A DNA stretch of 64,000 nt from Paenibacillus sp. ACRRX (GTDB lineage: Bacteria > Bacillota > Bacilli > Paenibacillales > Paenibacillaceae), in NCBI RefSeq assembly GCF_022346885.1, contig NZ_JAKRNK010000002.1, forward strand, positions 186,001-250,000, read 5' to 3'. Position numbers and translations under genes: made by a program. The notes under the pieces were generated by a model. That model did no database searches, was not told the origin of the DNA, and was given only the letters and a program-made list of their open reading frames with translations. Position 1 is the first letter of the stretch. Every line of letters begins with the position of its first letter. Of the stretch, positions 49,501 to 57,100 are shown piece after piece.

Positions 49501-51092
49501 ACCTGGGCTGACAGAGTTTGAACGGTGGCACGAGATAAAGGAGACTTCGTATTGCGCCCTGCGATGGATTGAGAATCATTTGGCGTTGCTGCTCCGGATA
49601 ATGATTTGGCGATCACTTCTCTATGCTTGGACACAATATAATTGGTTAATCGGCCAAGCGATCCGTAATCAAACAAATCGGTCGTCTTCAGTGTTATGTC
49701 CAACATTTGATTGACCGCTTGTATAAGCTGGACGCCGGTAATGGAATCAACACCATAATCAGAGAAGGCGGCTTCTGCATCGATGAAAGCCCGATCTATT
49801 TTCAGCGACTCAGAAATTTTTCCAGCTATCGCATCCTTCACTACATTCTCGATGATGGTGTCCGTTACCTCGACTTTGCCTGCTTGAATTCGTTCTTCAG
49901 CCGTAACTTTCAGCGGTTTATAATTATCTGTGCTCATCATTCCATGTCCAGCGGGCTCGATAGCCGCACTTGCGTGCTCTGGAAGTCTGATAATCCCGTC
50001 GCTTTCAGCGACTATGATTTGCTGACCCAATTCTTGGGCAGCCGCTGCAGGGAAAGAAACCGCTTGGTACCCTTCCATCTCCAACGCTTTTTTCCATTCC
50101 TTCGGATATAGCCCTGGACAACCTGGTATTCGTATGGCGGGATCTTCGTACATCCACCATCCCTCGATTAGACTGAAGGTCAAATGGTTGGCCAAGGAAT
50201 TGTCCGTCAACTCATTAAGTAAAATGAGGCCCTTTTCCTTTAGCATCGCCTTTGCATTGCGAAGCGTTTGGCGGATGTTTTTGGTGGCGTGCAGCACATT
50301 GGCAGCTATGATCAGGTCATATCCTCCTATATCGATAGCTTGTAAAGCGACAGGCTGGCCGATATCCAAATGTTTAATAGTTAAAAAGGAATTATCCGGA
50401 CCATATTCTCGCTCGCCATGCATTAGAAAAGCTTTGGAGACGTCCGTGTAACAATATTCTGAAATGGCATCGTGATACGGCTTCAGCTTGTGGAGCAGCA
50501 TGGAGCTGGTTCCCCCTGTGCCAGCCCCGATCTCCAAGATGCGCACGCGATCCCTTGGATTCACATCCCTTTGCTTAACTATATAAGCGACAACACGTTC
50601 CGCCATAATCTCATTAAAATAATCAGCAATGACGTTATGCTTATAGATGCCTTCGACCAACTCCATCGAAGAATTCGGAAACATGACTTCGGTTGCGAGC
50701 AGCTTACCGGTAATAATATCCGGTATGGCGCGAATCATGTTCTCCATCAGCACGATACGAGCCTTGCGGTTCGGATCCTCCAGCCAATTTGCCTTGTGGC
50801 AATCCCATTCTTCCCATAAGGCTTCAAGATCGACCAATGAGCAGTCATGTATCTTGTATGTGTCACCTTTACGATCAAGAAAGTGATGCTCCATTAAAAA
50901 AGCGGTGCTCGCCTCAAACCACTTGTCATACATGTTGATTAATCCTGCCTTGGCCTTCAAGTGAGCGAATGACGATTCCTTTTCAATAAAAATACCAGCC
51001 GATTGGAGCTGTCCCCATAACAATCTGATGAGAAGCGTTTGGATCTTTTTCATTTGTTCATGCGTATGTTTAGCACTTTCATATTTTTGCAT
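34518..51092 (-). CDS. Giant trans-AT PKS: MT-ACP-KS-ACP-KS-DH0-KR-ACP-KS-KR-ACP-KS-DH-KR0
   Basis: 5524 residues; GGAGAG 7 nt before the ATG. Domains: C-MT (ILEIGAGTGGTS at 185-196; ANVLHAT 264-270); ACP Ser450, completing module 2; KS 535-955 (Cys694, His829, His869) joined directly to ACP Ser1214, a bare KS-ACP module 3; KS 1305-1745 (Cys1480, His1615, His1655); dead DH 1935-2215; KR 2260-2725 (Tyr2635, TMSSN, A-type); ACP Ser2801; KS 2921-3330 (NTACSSG, Cys3076, His3211, His3251); KR 3515-3935 (Tyr3850, IIRDN, B-type); ACP Ser4004; KS 4103-4545 (Cys4279, His4414, His4454); DH 4725-5018 (His4768, Asp4938, intact motifs); C-terminal degenerate KR 5045-5500. It provides modules 3-5 and the KS-DH-KR of module 6, whose MT-ACP begins the next protein. 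Its KS types are the same four found in the 34459-16130 protein but in a different order. Confidence 0.95.
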   Translation of the reverse strand: MQKYESAKHTHEQMKKIQTLLIRLLWGQLQSAGIFIEKESSFAHLKAKAGLINMYDKWFEASTAFLMEHHFLDRKGDTYKIHDCSLVDLEALWEEWDCHKANWLEDPNRKARIVLMENMIRAIPDIITGKLLATEVMFPNSSMELVEGIYKHNVIADYFNEIMAERVVAYIVKQRDVNPRDRVRILEIGAGTGGTSSMLLHKLKPYHDAISEYCYTDVSKAFLMHGEREYGPDNSFLTIKHLDIGQPVALQAIDIGGYDLIIAANVLHATKNIRQTLRNAKAMLKEKGLILLNELTDNSLANHLTFSLIEGWWMYEDPAIRIPGCPGLYPKEWKKALEMEGYQAVSFPAAAAQELGQQIIVAESDGIIRLPEHASAAIEPAGHGMMSTDNYKPLKVTAEERIQAGKVEVTDTIIENVVKDAIAGKISESLKIDRAFIDAEAAFSDYGVDSITGVQLIQAVNQMLDITLKTTDLFDYGSLGRLTNYIVSKHREVIAKSLSGAATPNDSQSIAGRNTKSPLSRATVQTLSAQVQQETGKEAETEREDIAIIGMSGRFAGSASVHELWEHLVNGTDLVQEVTRWDLSEHFPDSSDYCRYGSFLEDIDQFDPLFFTISGIEATYMDPQQRIFLEEAWKALEDAGYAGTAVEGTRCGVYIGSGQMDYRNLIGDHPPAQAYWGNANSITPARIAYYLDLQGPAIAVDTACSSSLVAIHLACQGLWAKETEMALAGGVFVMSTPDFYVSTNRAGMFSRHGRCYAFDQRADGFVPGEGAGVVVLKRLQDAVADRDQIYGIIRGTGINQDGATNGITAPSANSQERLQQYVYDSFNVNPEHIQLIEAHGTGTQLGDPIEYEALSRTFGKYTKQAGFCALGSIKTNIGHLTAAAGIAGLIKILLCLKHKQMVPSLHYKASNPNIEFKDSPFYVNTNLQDWKVEPGIKRRAALSSFGFSGTNAHMVIEEAPKLDRSFTPKPGYIIVLSAQTTAQLAEQARQLADFCEKSAEISTENVSWTLCMGRKHWNYRLACVARHSDEIVDLLKKWLDTGVEPRVYISSTQQHESLDTTTLTQYGNDCIRACSTGPDEATYLERLSTIASLYAQGCNLTFDGLFADGGYSRISLPTYPFAKERYWVLDPKRRRGSANSPLPSAASLQAAAAGRGHLDDQGQDILADMIPTAGEESVRLPNVDEEQLRAATVKYLIKLLASTVQIPESRIEAGSPLDNYGIDSIMIVHMTNELELVFGPLPKTLFFEYHTIRELEVYFAESHWEKLNELWGKRTQKASNANHKPDTLYRDDLAQSTAANRAAARSLSSQSRAGESVEQVKNRTDIAIIGLSGRYPGAHNMNHFWDNLRNVKDCITEIPPERWDYRLHFQEGNDSTGKTQSKWGGFLDGVDRFDPLFFNISPRDAEMMDPQERLFLECVYEAIEDAGYTRESLRSYLERDCAKDVGVYVGVTYEEYQLYGAQAQALGQPYALVGSPASIANRVSYYFNFHGPSVALDTMCSSSLTALHYACQSLQKGECGLAVAGGVNVSVHPNKYLMLTQGSFLSSKGRCESFGKEGDGYVPGEGVGAVLLKPLVMAEADGDHIYGVIKGTAVNHGGKTNGYTVPNPNAQASVIERALQDAGVHPRTISYLEAHGTGTFLGDPIEIAGLSKAYKSYTLDQQFCAIGSVKSNIGHCESAAGIAGVTKVLLQLKHQQLAPSLHAGTMNPNIDFSQTPFRVQQELVEWTRPAVEIDGHLQEYPRIAGVSSFGAGGVNAHVIIEEYITASLHDAAAPTQQLAIIVLSAKSEDRLIARAKQLLAAMKENTYNDAHLRDIAYTLQVGREAMDERLALIVSSIDELRENLQHYVEGRTEIDKVFRSQTKHNKAALDVFDADEELREAVEKWMERGKYAKLLDLWVKGLHVDWRRLYAGDEVIPRRVSLPTYPFAGERYWVPKLEAGAKANGVQAVVTPPHIHPLLHTNTSDLARQRFSSTFTGEEFFFSDHGSTGRKMLAAATYLEMARAAVEQATGLRDEAQLAVTLQHVLWHEAVVVEHDPVQVHIELFWEDNGDIGYEIYVKDVGNGNMVIGSQGRASISDAVTAETLNLPALLAQCNQQVRSSSECEEMLNKHGLSNKEGNSEDGFRIQMMHVGEGQALAKLKLPIGQADNVAMFTLHPGIIHSALYAAASFAAEWSLQQEKSSLTWSPLGLQELVVLRPCSSSMWAWIRTKNHNRNQLDIDLLDDKGVVCVQLIGLDIEMQTEFAAIDAAHGMMTPSQSGVKIIPVVDNNVNNSAAAFETMTFEEIWKEQALSHLPSLESAALQTIVCFLSLGENQQAAEDAIRFQHPQAKLIFIAQGVSRGCEASGNIYSITSDDGQSYKEAFRQIRERQGEPDAIFYLWAIEDRSCIRDFSGIVYMLQAMHAEKIKSKQLVLAGNFENELDFCYLDSWIGFKQSLRMVMPKLQVYVIHEDVSGKAEKRGITEQVSTICSELREQAAQSVLYQDGRRFVNHIQPTTLTRGTRSIRKGGTYLITGGAGGLGLLFAEALAASYAVNLILVGRSTLNAAKQAKIEELEALGGRVMYLQADIGDQEGMRSVLRIARQQFGNINGVIHAAGTMSSNTIFEKGIEEFQHILAPKVKGTMTLDELLKEDDPDFICYFSSSSAILGDFGFCDYAAANRFQMSYAQYRHQQEPGKTIVINWPLWKNGGMSFSNDVSTQMYIKTSGQRLLEDAEGVSLFEQIISQNTPQHLIMVGQRERVHRFLGLGEKPERSAQAHSENLKHSVTLTSSSTIKGRLPAMKNLSLEKCVEWDLKQLTAQLLKIPREQLGLDENLAEFGFDSVSLAEFSGLISAHYQIEITPALFFEYSTLRRFAQYMLQACPDTILAFYGDESSETTEPAGSRPAIVPTSCSTAADSMASKYSMSAFHTFRQISEQRTQGSRSRFVGKLAGNPDSSGIGEPIAIIGMSGRFPEARTIDELWNILVGQNEVISEIAQERPFIEGLKHTAWKGGFVPGVSEFDPLFFEISPREAENMDPRQRLLLQESWKALEDAGYGANQLKSNKIGMFIGVENNDDYLKIAGQSGSITSNHHAILAARLSYFLNLSGPNMAINTACSSGLVALHQACMSLRLSECDTAIAAGISLLLAEESFSAMSQAGMLSEEGRCYAFDQRANGMVPAEAVAAIVLKRLSHAKRDGDPIYAVIRGSGINHDGKTNGITAPNGLAQANLLKDIYNQYNVNPEEIEYVVTHGTGTRLGDPVEVNALVHAFQARTNKEGYCALTSSKTNLGHTLAASGIVSLIGLVQSMRHGIIPASLHCEQENDYIQWKHSPFYVNKQNKPWLIGERGRTGAVSAFGMSGTNAHVVVQSYEPQRLRNAPDGAACYLLPLSAKTVEALQEKILQMVETLESNLADVSSLSEISYTLFAGRHHFKHRCAIVVRDIKDAALTWKQTKNMDILPNVFRGVVPREFEGQAAIRQYILELLVKCEQTAYDKTKHQEILCALGELYCQGYDIPLDELYDEGARPVRIHLPTYPFAREHHWVPEQSSKSLEDVTPLGIGKLMFEPVWQEKASDNHIPLPQYADHVVILTDWHMWLREAVAAELPTATCIHLPAEAGDIVVQFESYAVQLLNYMKKLIQSRPAGNILIQLVVPEDGEQQLFAGLAGLLKTARLENPQLLGQLIEVPSGENGVKLVDKLKENRQHPENIHIRYDTGTRFIESWNEINIDLQEAEAVPWKPGGVYLITGGAGGLGLLFAQEIARYAKGAALILAGRSELNRYIKEKIGELETLGARVVYQQADINDREAAYHLIRWIREQFGSINGIINSAGIIRDNYLLNKSDEEVQDVLAPKVAGVVHLDEASKDENLDFFLLFSSIAGALGNPGQADYAMGNAFMDRYVKYRNEMVAAGTRRGRTISINWPLWKDGAMHVDSNAEERMNRKTGLIPLQTKSGFYALYQAFRLQKSRVMPLEGTVGKLRHYFFEMQSARPLIVTAVISDSSADMNMLTAKTLAKFKVFLGEALKLDVALVDALEPFESYGIDSIIITQLNEKLESLFGEISKTLFFEYLTLSELNRYFVSHHTEKCRQWTGLDKAFSPIVQLSSATELAVDTADRSDAVLLSKEKKEQLLHEAAETAESSKREPIAIIGLSGHYPQADSLESFWANLVQGKDCIEEIPQDRWTLEGFYEPDRQEAVAQGKSYSKWGGFVGEFANFDPLFFNISPREALNMDPQERLFIQSCWEALEDAGYTREQVNTRHKGRVGVYAGITKTGFSLYGPDLWRRGEEVFPFTSFSSLANRVSYLLNLKGPSMPIDTMCSSSLTAVHEACEHLYRGECELAIAGAVNLYLHPSNYTHLCGQQMLSDDGKCKSFGKGANGFVPGEGVGVFILKPLSKAVADEDHIYAVIRGTSINHGGKTNGYTVPSPTSQGELVRDALDKAGINARSVSYMEAHGTGTDLGDPIEITGLVHAFAQDTKDAGFCAIGSVKSNIGHLEAAAGMAGMTKIMLQMKHKQLVPSLHTKELNPNISFAYTPFVVQQELAEWKRPIVEVDGQLKEFPRIAGISSFGAGGANAHVLLEEYIEQAEVRHYPAVTPQHPGLIVLSAKNEERLLAQAKQLLTVLVQHDYSDEQLRDAAYTLQVGREAMDERLALISGSVQELKAQLQGYIDGRNDLERVFRGQSKRNKEALSIFAADLELQDTIWRWMERKEYAKLLDLWVKGLHLDWHRLYGANKPRRMSLPTYPFAKERYWVPGEVMEAEWKGTGNERMAVDALPYLHPLLHSNTSDFSKQRFSSVFTGEEFFLRDHIVNGVKILPGAAYLELARAAVEKATAETNELSAIKLLDIVWTSPIRVENESIEVHIGLVPEDNGEIRFEIYQLDGEEEPTICSQGYARLCEMSPTPRLDLAAIQAACLRRTLLPSECYKAFRAMGIAYGEAYQGITQVYSGANEVLAKLKIPAVVADSARDYVIHPSLLDSAIQASIGLLPELPLERAGVYQPALAFALQEIEVLSSWVPEMWAWVQLCEGGGNVQKLDITLCSNTGEVCIRLCGFASRVFADRQPSNSAPKAISAGTALQHPTGAAMLTPVWEPFDLVPSNSVPASNERIVLVGRNEQLLHELRRMYPNVSALDVLPDSTIEDITRRLLTCEAIDHLLWAVSDYAAAASSDIQVMVGQEQGVHLAWKLIQSLLRSGYEDRKLGWTVVTVQAQAIHKYDESDPAQGAVQEYMSFITRRFANWSVRLVDLEAGTHPLSDIFVLPPTAKRTPFVYRDQEWHRQELLPVTGSITLSDKLYRQGGVYVLIGEPGELETAWSEYMIRTYGAHLFWIVSNDTSGSLRTKLMKLAGLGPAPTWLTANLVDSHALQRAYSEIKRQYTRIHGVIQSSIQRSGCPFALAETNWQQTELGENINAVANMAQVFQHEPLDFVLFFTSPGKIEHEATNLPQEDTVNVAGSSFISSFAHSLSLKWACPVKIMHWDRVGTSPSHGGWGRTEPTDVENFDFAEVMEAVEVLLTGPTDEAVLIDSAGSFTVEGVSWEKSMVIL
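34593..35960 (-). other. Degenerate C-terminal ketoreductase domain (KR0)
   Basis: The overall KR fold is recognisable (SEYMIRTYGAHLFWI, EPLDFVLFF). The nucleotide-binding motif, GGAGGIG in the intact homologue at 3210-10190, reads GEPGELE at 5285-5291. The catalytic Ser/Tyr segment contains neither residue in register (FFTSPGKIEHEATN, then TVNVAGSSF). Reduction by this domain is therefore not expected; a structural role in holding the module to the next protein's MT-ACP is possible. Confidence 0.85.
44448..45290 (-). other. Degenerate dehydratase domain (DH0)
   Basis: The first motif reads DHGSTGRKMLAA: His1965 stays, but the Pro of HxxxGxxxxP is Ala. The second motif reads HPGIIHSA, so the catalytic Asp is His2141. 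An intact A-type KR follows, so the module should leave a beta-hydroxyl. Confidence 0.85.
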
Positions 51093-51099
51093 CTCTCAT

Positions 51100-51105
51100 C
51101 TCTCC
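51100..51105 (-). promoter_or_regulatory. Ribosome binding site GGAGAG of the MT-first gene at 51092
   Basis: GGAGAG lies 7 nt before the ATG at 51092 in the context AATGGAGAGATGA. The same leader stands at 34467-34472 and, in a close variant, at 3162-3167. Confidence 0.75.
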
Positions 51106-51189
51106 ATTGGCAGGATTCGTTTTCAGCAAGATTCGATGCCGAGTATCTTCGTGATTAAAGATCAAAAGCCAAACTTTTTGAACTACGAC

Positions 51190-54100
51190 TTAAACCATAA
51201 CAATCGTCTGTTGCAAGTTGATGTTCGCCTTATTTAAGGACCCCGACGGACCCATAATCGTCATTTGATGGATCGAATGTGTAAGAAGTACCTCCAAAGC
51301 TTGCAAGTTGTCCGCTGTCTGTTGCTGCGCCTCCTGGGGTGGAAGTTTTTCACTTCCCCAATTCATTACCTTGATCGCACATGGCCATTGCAAAGCGAGA
51401 CGGTGGGCAAATGCCCTCTTGAATGTTTCGCTCGCAGCAGTGCTGCTGTCCTCCAGTTGTTCAACTGAACTTCCCGCAGTTCGAAGATACAAAACAAAAT
51501 CGAGTGGTTCTCTCCCGATTAGCTGAGCGATGGCCATGCTAACAGCAATATTAGCCAACAATTGGGACCGGAATCGCCCTACTTCCTCTTGAGCTAGAGC
51601 TACACCTGATCGTAATATTTCCATAATCACTGCGCCGTCAATGTGTGAATACCGGAGCTTTATCTCCTGAACCGCCCGGGATAATTCTGCAGCATTCTCA
51701 GTATCCGCAGGAATAAATTCAATCCGATATCCCCGTGTGGCTAGGCGATTCAGTCCGCCTTGCATCGTGGAATCGTTAACGCCTATCCAGATTAAGCGAG
51801 CCTCGTACGTTCGGATCATATATTCACTCCAGATTTCAGCTGCATCACCTGCTGCTCCAATCACGACATATACGCCTCTCTGTTTTATTAAGGTCGGTTT
51901 TGTACGGCGATTCGTCACTGGGATGAGCTCCTGAAAATACCATTCTCCATTTCGGTACACGGAAGGAACTCCTTGAGCGGAGCCAACTGGCGACATCACC
52001 AACTCAGCGAGCGGTGGCTGAGCATCCGCTTCTAAATCGAGGAGGCGTATATTCCAATGCGGGAATTGCTGGCGCATCAATTGTGCAAGCCCATAAATGC
52101 TGGCATGTGTCGGATCAATGGTTTCATGCTTGTGAACTGCTGTCGCCTGAATGGTCGCCATCGTCCATTCGAGCCTCGCGTTTCCGTACCCAAGACGCAG
52201 CAAGCTTTTCATGAGGCGGAATATTGGGACGGCTCCTTCCTCTTGCCCCACTATGAAACGTTCATCAGATACGGCAAGGCTGTTGAAATCGGGCGCAATC
52301 CACAGTATATGTTCAATCGTACCGAGTGCTTCCAATTGTCTTGTGACGTCATCCACCGTATGATTCGTTGAGATTACGACAACATGCGCATTCGGATAAT
52401 ACTCCCTTATTTCATGCCGTAAGGTTTCTCGGTCTCCGATCAGCAGTATTTGGTTTGAAACAGAAGGATCAGCGTGAGCTGTCTTCGTCCAATCGTATTT
52501 TTGCCATACCGGAGTGAGCATGACTGTATGGTTAGTCTGCGGTATGCCAACATTAGGCGGACTCGAAACAGAATCCGCATGCTTCACAGCCGAGACCAGA
52601 ATGTTCTCTGCTGCGCTTTTAATTTGTCCACTACTCATTGGACTTGACTCCGCTCGTGGCACCCAATAACGTTCCTTTGCAAACGGATACGTGGGAAGAC
52701 TCATCCGGCGCGGCCGGCATCCAGTATACAGCTTGTGCCAATCCACGCGCAGACCCTCTACCCAGCCTTTCAACAGGTTCGAATAGTTTCGATGACGGAT
52801 CCACTCGGCTGCCGTTTCTTCCTCTGTTATGCCAATGTCACCGGTGCCAGTGCCGTCGATTGTTTCCGTCAGACGTTTCACTCTGCCTTGATATACTTCT
52901 TCAATATCGCGTACTTCTTCAGTATTTCGATATCCAATATTGAATTTTTCTTCCACAACCCTCATTAGTTTCACTTGAAGTTCGTCCACGGAATTCACGA
53001 ACAGACCGAGACGATATTCCATCGCGTCGCGGCCGACCTGCAGCGTATATGCGATATCCACTAACTGTGCAGTCGTATACTTGTTCTCTTCCAATGCAAT
53101 AAGAAATTGCTTCGCCTGCGACATTAAGCGTTCTTTTGTTCTGGCCGAAAATACGATAACTGCAGGATTCTCTAGTTTAAGAACAGAATCAGAATGGTTC
53201 TCTTTCGAAATGTATTCTTCAAGCACGATATGAGCGTTAGCCCCACCAAAACCAAAAGAGCTTACGCCGGCCCGCCTTGGCATATCTCTGCCAAGTGCAT
53301 CACAAAGAGGCTTCCATGCAGTTGTTTCCTGAACAAGATAGAATGGGCTGTTCTCCAGCTGAATATATGGATTGACCACATCAAGATGCAGATTTTTCAC
53401 CAGTGTTTGATGTTTAAATTGCAATAACACTTTAATGAGTCCCGCAATGCCGGCAGCCAGCTCCAAATGGCCAATATTGGCTTTGATTGATCCTATTCCG
53501 CAATAAGCGCAGCCTTCTGCCCCGGAATGGCCGTATGCTTCGCTCAATTCCTTGAAAGCCGATTTCAACCCATTGATCTCTATCGGATCACCCAATTGCG
53601 TACCTGTCCCGTGGGCTTCGATATAACTGATCGTCGCCGGATCAACTTTAGCTTTGTTATACGCTTGTTTCAATAACTCTGCCTGCGCTTTTGGATTCGG
53701 GGCAGTTAAAGAGCTGGCGCGACCTCCGTGATTCTCGCTGGTGCCCTTAATAACGCCATAAATATGATCGCCCGCCATTTCCGCGGCTTTCAGCTTCTTG
53801 AGCATCAGCATACCGACCCCTTCACCGCGCACATAACCATCTGCATGGGCCGAGAACGTTTTGCATTTTCCGTCCTTGCTGAGCATCCCGGCTTTATTAA
53901 AGCTGATGTATTCGCTCGGTGTCAGCAGCGTGTTCACACCACCCACGATTGCCGTGTCGCAATCTCCACAGTGGATGGCGTTCACGGCCCGGTGAATTGC
54001 AATCAATGAACTGGAGCAGGCGGTTTCGATTGGTTCGCTCGGTCCGTGAACATTTAAAAAATAACTCATTCGGTTCGGTCCAATAGAGGATACCTTCCCT

Positions 54101-57100
54101 GTTGACGAATATCCCTCGATGCCCACTTTCGCTGCGGTAAGCATGTGGCTATAATCACTGCTCATAGTTCCGACAAAAATGCCCATGCTGCTTCCGGACA
54201 AGCTCCTTGCTGAATATCCGGCATCCTCTATCGCTTTCCAAGCATAAGTCATAAGTAGACGCTGCTGCGGGTCCATGAATTCCGCTTCTTTCGGCGAAAT
54301 GCCAAAAAACAAGGGATCAAATTCATCGATTCCGTCAATGAATCCGCCCCATTTGATGTTCGTTCGATTCACTTCATCTACTGGGTCTCCGTAATACGCT
54401 TCCCAATCCCAGCGATCTTTTGGAATTTCAGAAATGCAGTGTTTGCCATCAACAAGATTGGCCCATAAATCATCGATATCCTCCGCCATCGGGAATTTGC
54501 CGCTCATTCCGATAATAGCGATCGGCTCTTGTGTCATTGCTGCTCGATCCGTCGATTCATCGCCAGGACACGATGTTCTGCCTGTCGAATCAGTGACTGA
54601 ATGACATGGAACCAACTCCCCATCATCTGCATTGCGCATCGTCGCCGCCTCTGAATGCATCCGCTCATCAGTCAGAATAGGAACCTCTGCATCAACTGAA
54701 ATCGAATCTGCCGCAAATCGGCAGCACTGCGCGGATATTTGCACCTGATTCTCTGTGCTGTTTCCCGCTCCTAGTTTCTTCGCCAGCGCATCTTCATGCT
54801 CGCTGACTAAATATTCAATAAAGCTTCGAATTGCCGGAAATTCAAAAAAGATCGTAGGTGTCAGTTCCAGCTTATAGGCTTCGTTCAATTTGTTTGCGAG
54901 CTCCGTTAGCATAATGGAATCAAAGCCGTGTTCGCCAAATTCGGCATCCACATCGATATCCTCGAACTTCACTTTTAAAATGCCAGAGACAATATGCAGT
55001 ATTGCAGTTAATACTTTTCCCATTAGCATCCGCTTATTTGTGATTTTATCGCCTGATTCCGTGATGATGTGGTCAGATTCCGAGCTCTTCTCAGCAACTG
55101 TAGTGTATCTGTTTGCTGCCGATTCAACCTCAGCACGTATCGCAAACCCTTGTGTTCTCAGCTTTCGCATATCTCCGTGAGCTGCAGCTATCTGATGGTT
55201 GCCTAACGCAATTCCTGCATATAAAAGACGAATTCCCGTTCGCGTATTCATGGGAAGCATTCCGGTTCTGAGCGCCAACGACTTCTCGCTCTGTGCATCT
55301 ATTCTCATGCCTCCTTCTTTCCACAGGGGCCAATTGATCGACAACGTATGACCATGACGTCGGCCGGCAGTAACTAGCTCACTCCGATACTTTGCATATC
55401 GATCCATGAATGAATTAGCCATTGCATAATCTGCCTGACCCGGATTGCCAAGCACGGCTGTTACGGATGAGAACAGAATGAAGAAATCCAAGTGAATATT
55501 TTTGCTTGCTTTGTCCAAATGAACGAGTCCCAATACTTTAGGAGCAAGCACATCCTCTGTTTCAGCGGCACTTTTCTGAAGAATAAATCGGTCCTGGATA
55601 ATGCCTGCTCCATGAATAATGCCGTTTAATCCTCCATAATCGTCCTGAATATCACGGATCAGATTGAATACCACCTGACGATCGGTTACGTCGGCCTGAC
55701 GATATTCAACCTTCGCACCCAACGCTTCCAGTGCCCTCAGCTTCATCTGCTTCTCGTCTGTCAGCAGTGAACGACCTGTGAGAATCAGAACCGCATCTTT
55801 CACCTGACGCGCAGCTTCTTCGGCAAAGATATGACCCAGTCCACCCGTCCCACCGGTAATTAAATAAATCCCTCGGTCTTTCCAAGGGTAAGCCAGATTT
55901 TGCTCTGCTACTTCCCTTTCGATCCAGCCTGCTGTCAAGCGTTTGCCCTCGAAATAACGTATATGGACTTCCGCCGGATAGTGTTTGCTTTCGAACAATT
56001 GGTCCGTCAGAACAGTTGCTGCTTCATCGGGATCCACTTCTAGCAGTTGTCCAATAAGCTTTGGATGCTCAAGGCGCGCAGTATGCAGCAATCCGGCTAG
56101 TCCAGCAAACAGCTGCCGTTCGCCGTGATTAGGAATGACTAGCTGAAGCAAGACATGCTTATCAGGTCTTGATCGAATCAATGACTGGATCTGTTCAAGC
56201 ACTTGAAGGCCATAGCATTGAAAGCGCTCCTCTATAGCACTTTCTTCCACTGTCTTGTGCAGACGAATACAGACAGTGTCGGCATGCTGCGCCATTTGTT
56301 CCTGCCATGCTTCCTGTCCCTCGCACAGCAAGACGACATGAAGGCCATACTCTGGCACCGCTGTCGGATGGTCAATCCTTTGCTCCTGCCAGCAAGGCTG
56401 AAGCATGATCGTCCCCGTCGTTCTCTCTGATTCTGACGCACTTCCATCTCCATTCAGCACCCTGGAGGTAAACCCGTTCATGCGCACGCACATGCTGCCT
56501 GTATCCTCATCGTATATCTCGATATCCAGCTTCTGTACGCGATCGTCTGGGCTGCTGCCTGCACTATAGCGGACATGCGCCCACATCGAAGATGTGCACG
56601 GCGCGAACACTTCAAGTTCTTCCAGCGCGAACGGCAGTGAAGGTCGCTGTCCATCCGGCGATTCCGCTGACAGCCCCGATGTCAACGCAACCGAAACTTG
56701 CAAAGCAGCGTCCATTAAGCTCGGATGAAGTACATAATGATGTTGGCTATCGGCTAAATGTGACGGCAGCGACAGCTTCGCCAGCGCTTGCTGTGTTCCG
56801 GCGCAGACGTACTCAATCGCTTGATGGCTTGCTCCATACATAAGCCCGAACTTGTGTAACGTTTCATAAAATTGTGCGGACGTAAACCGAGTTAATCCTT
56901 CCTGCGCCTCTACTTGCTGTCGTGTTATGCTTGTTACTTTTTTTTCTATATTGCTAATAACGGCCCTGCCTTGACTGAATATGAACCGTTCTTCTTTTCC
57001 ATCCGCTTCCTTATATACTTCAAAACATATTTCACCGTTGTCTTCCAGGTATAATCGGATATGAACTTGTATAGGCGTATCTTCGACACGAATAGGGCTC

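Noticed and set aside
51093-51189. Promoter in the longest intergenic gap (97 bp)
   Set aside because: No convincing -35/-10 pair with normal spacing is visible, and neighbouring genes encode halves of one module, favouring cotranscription.
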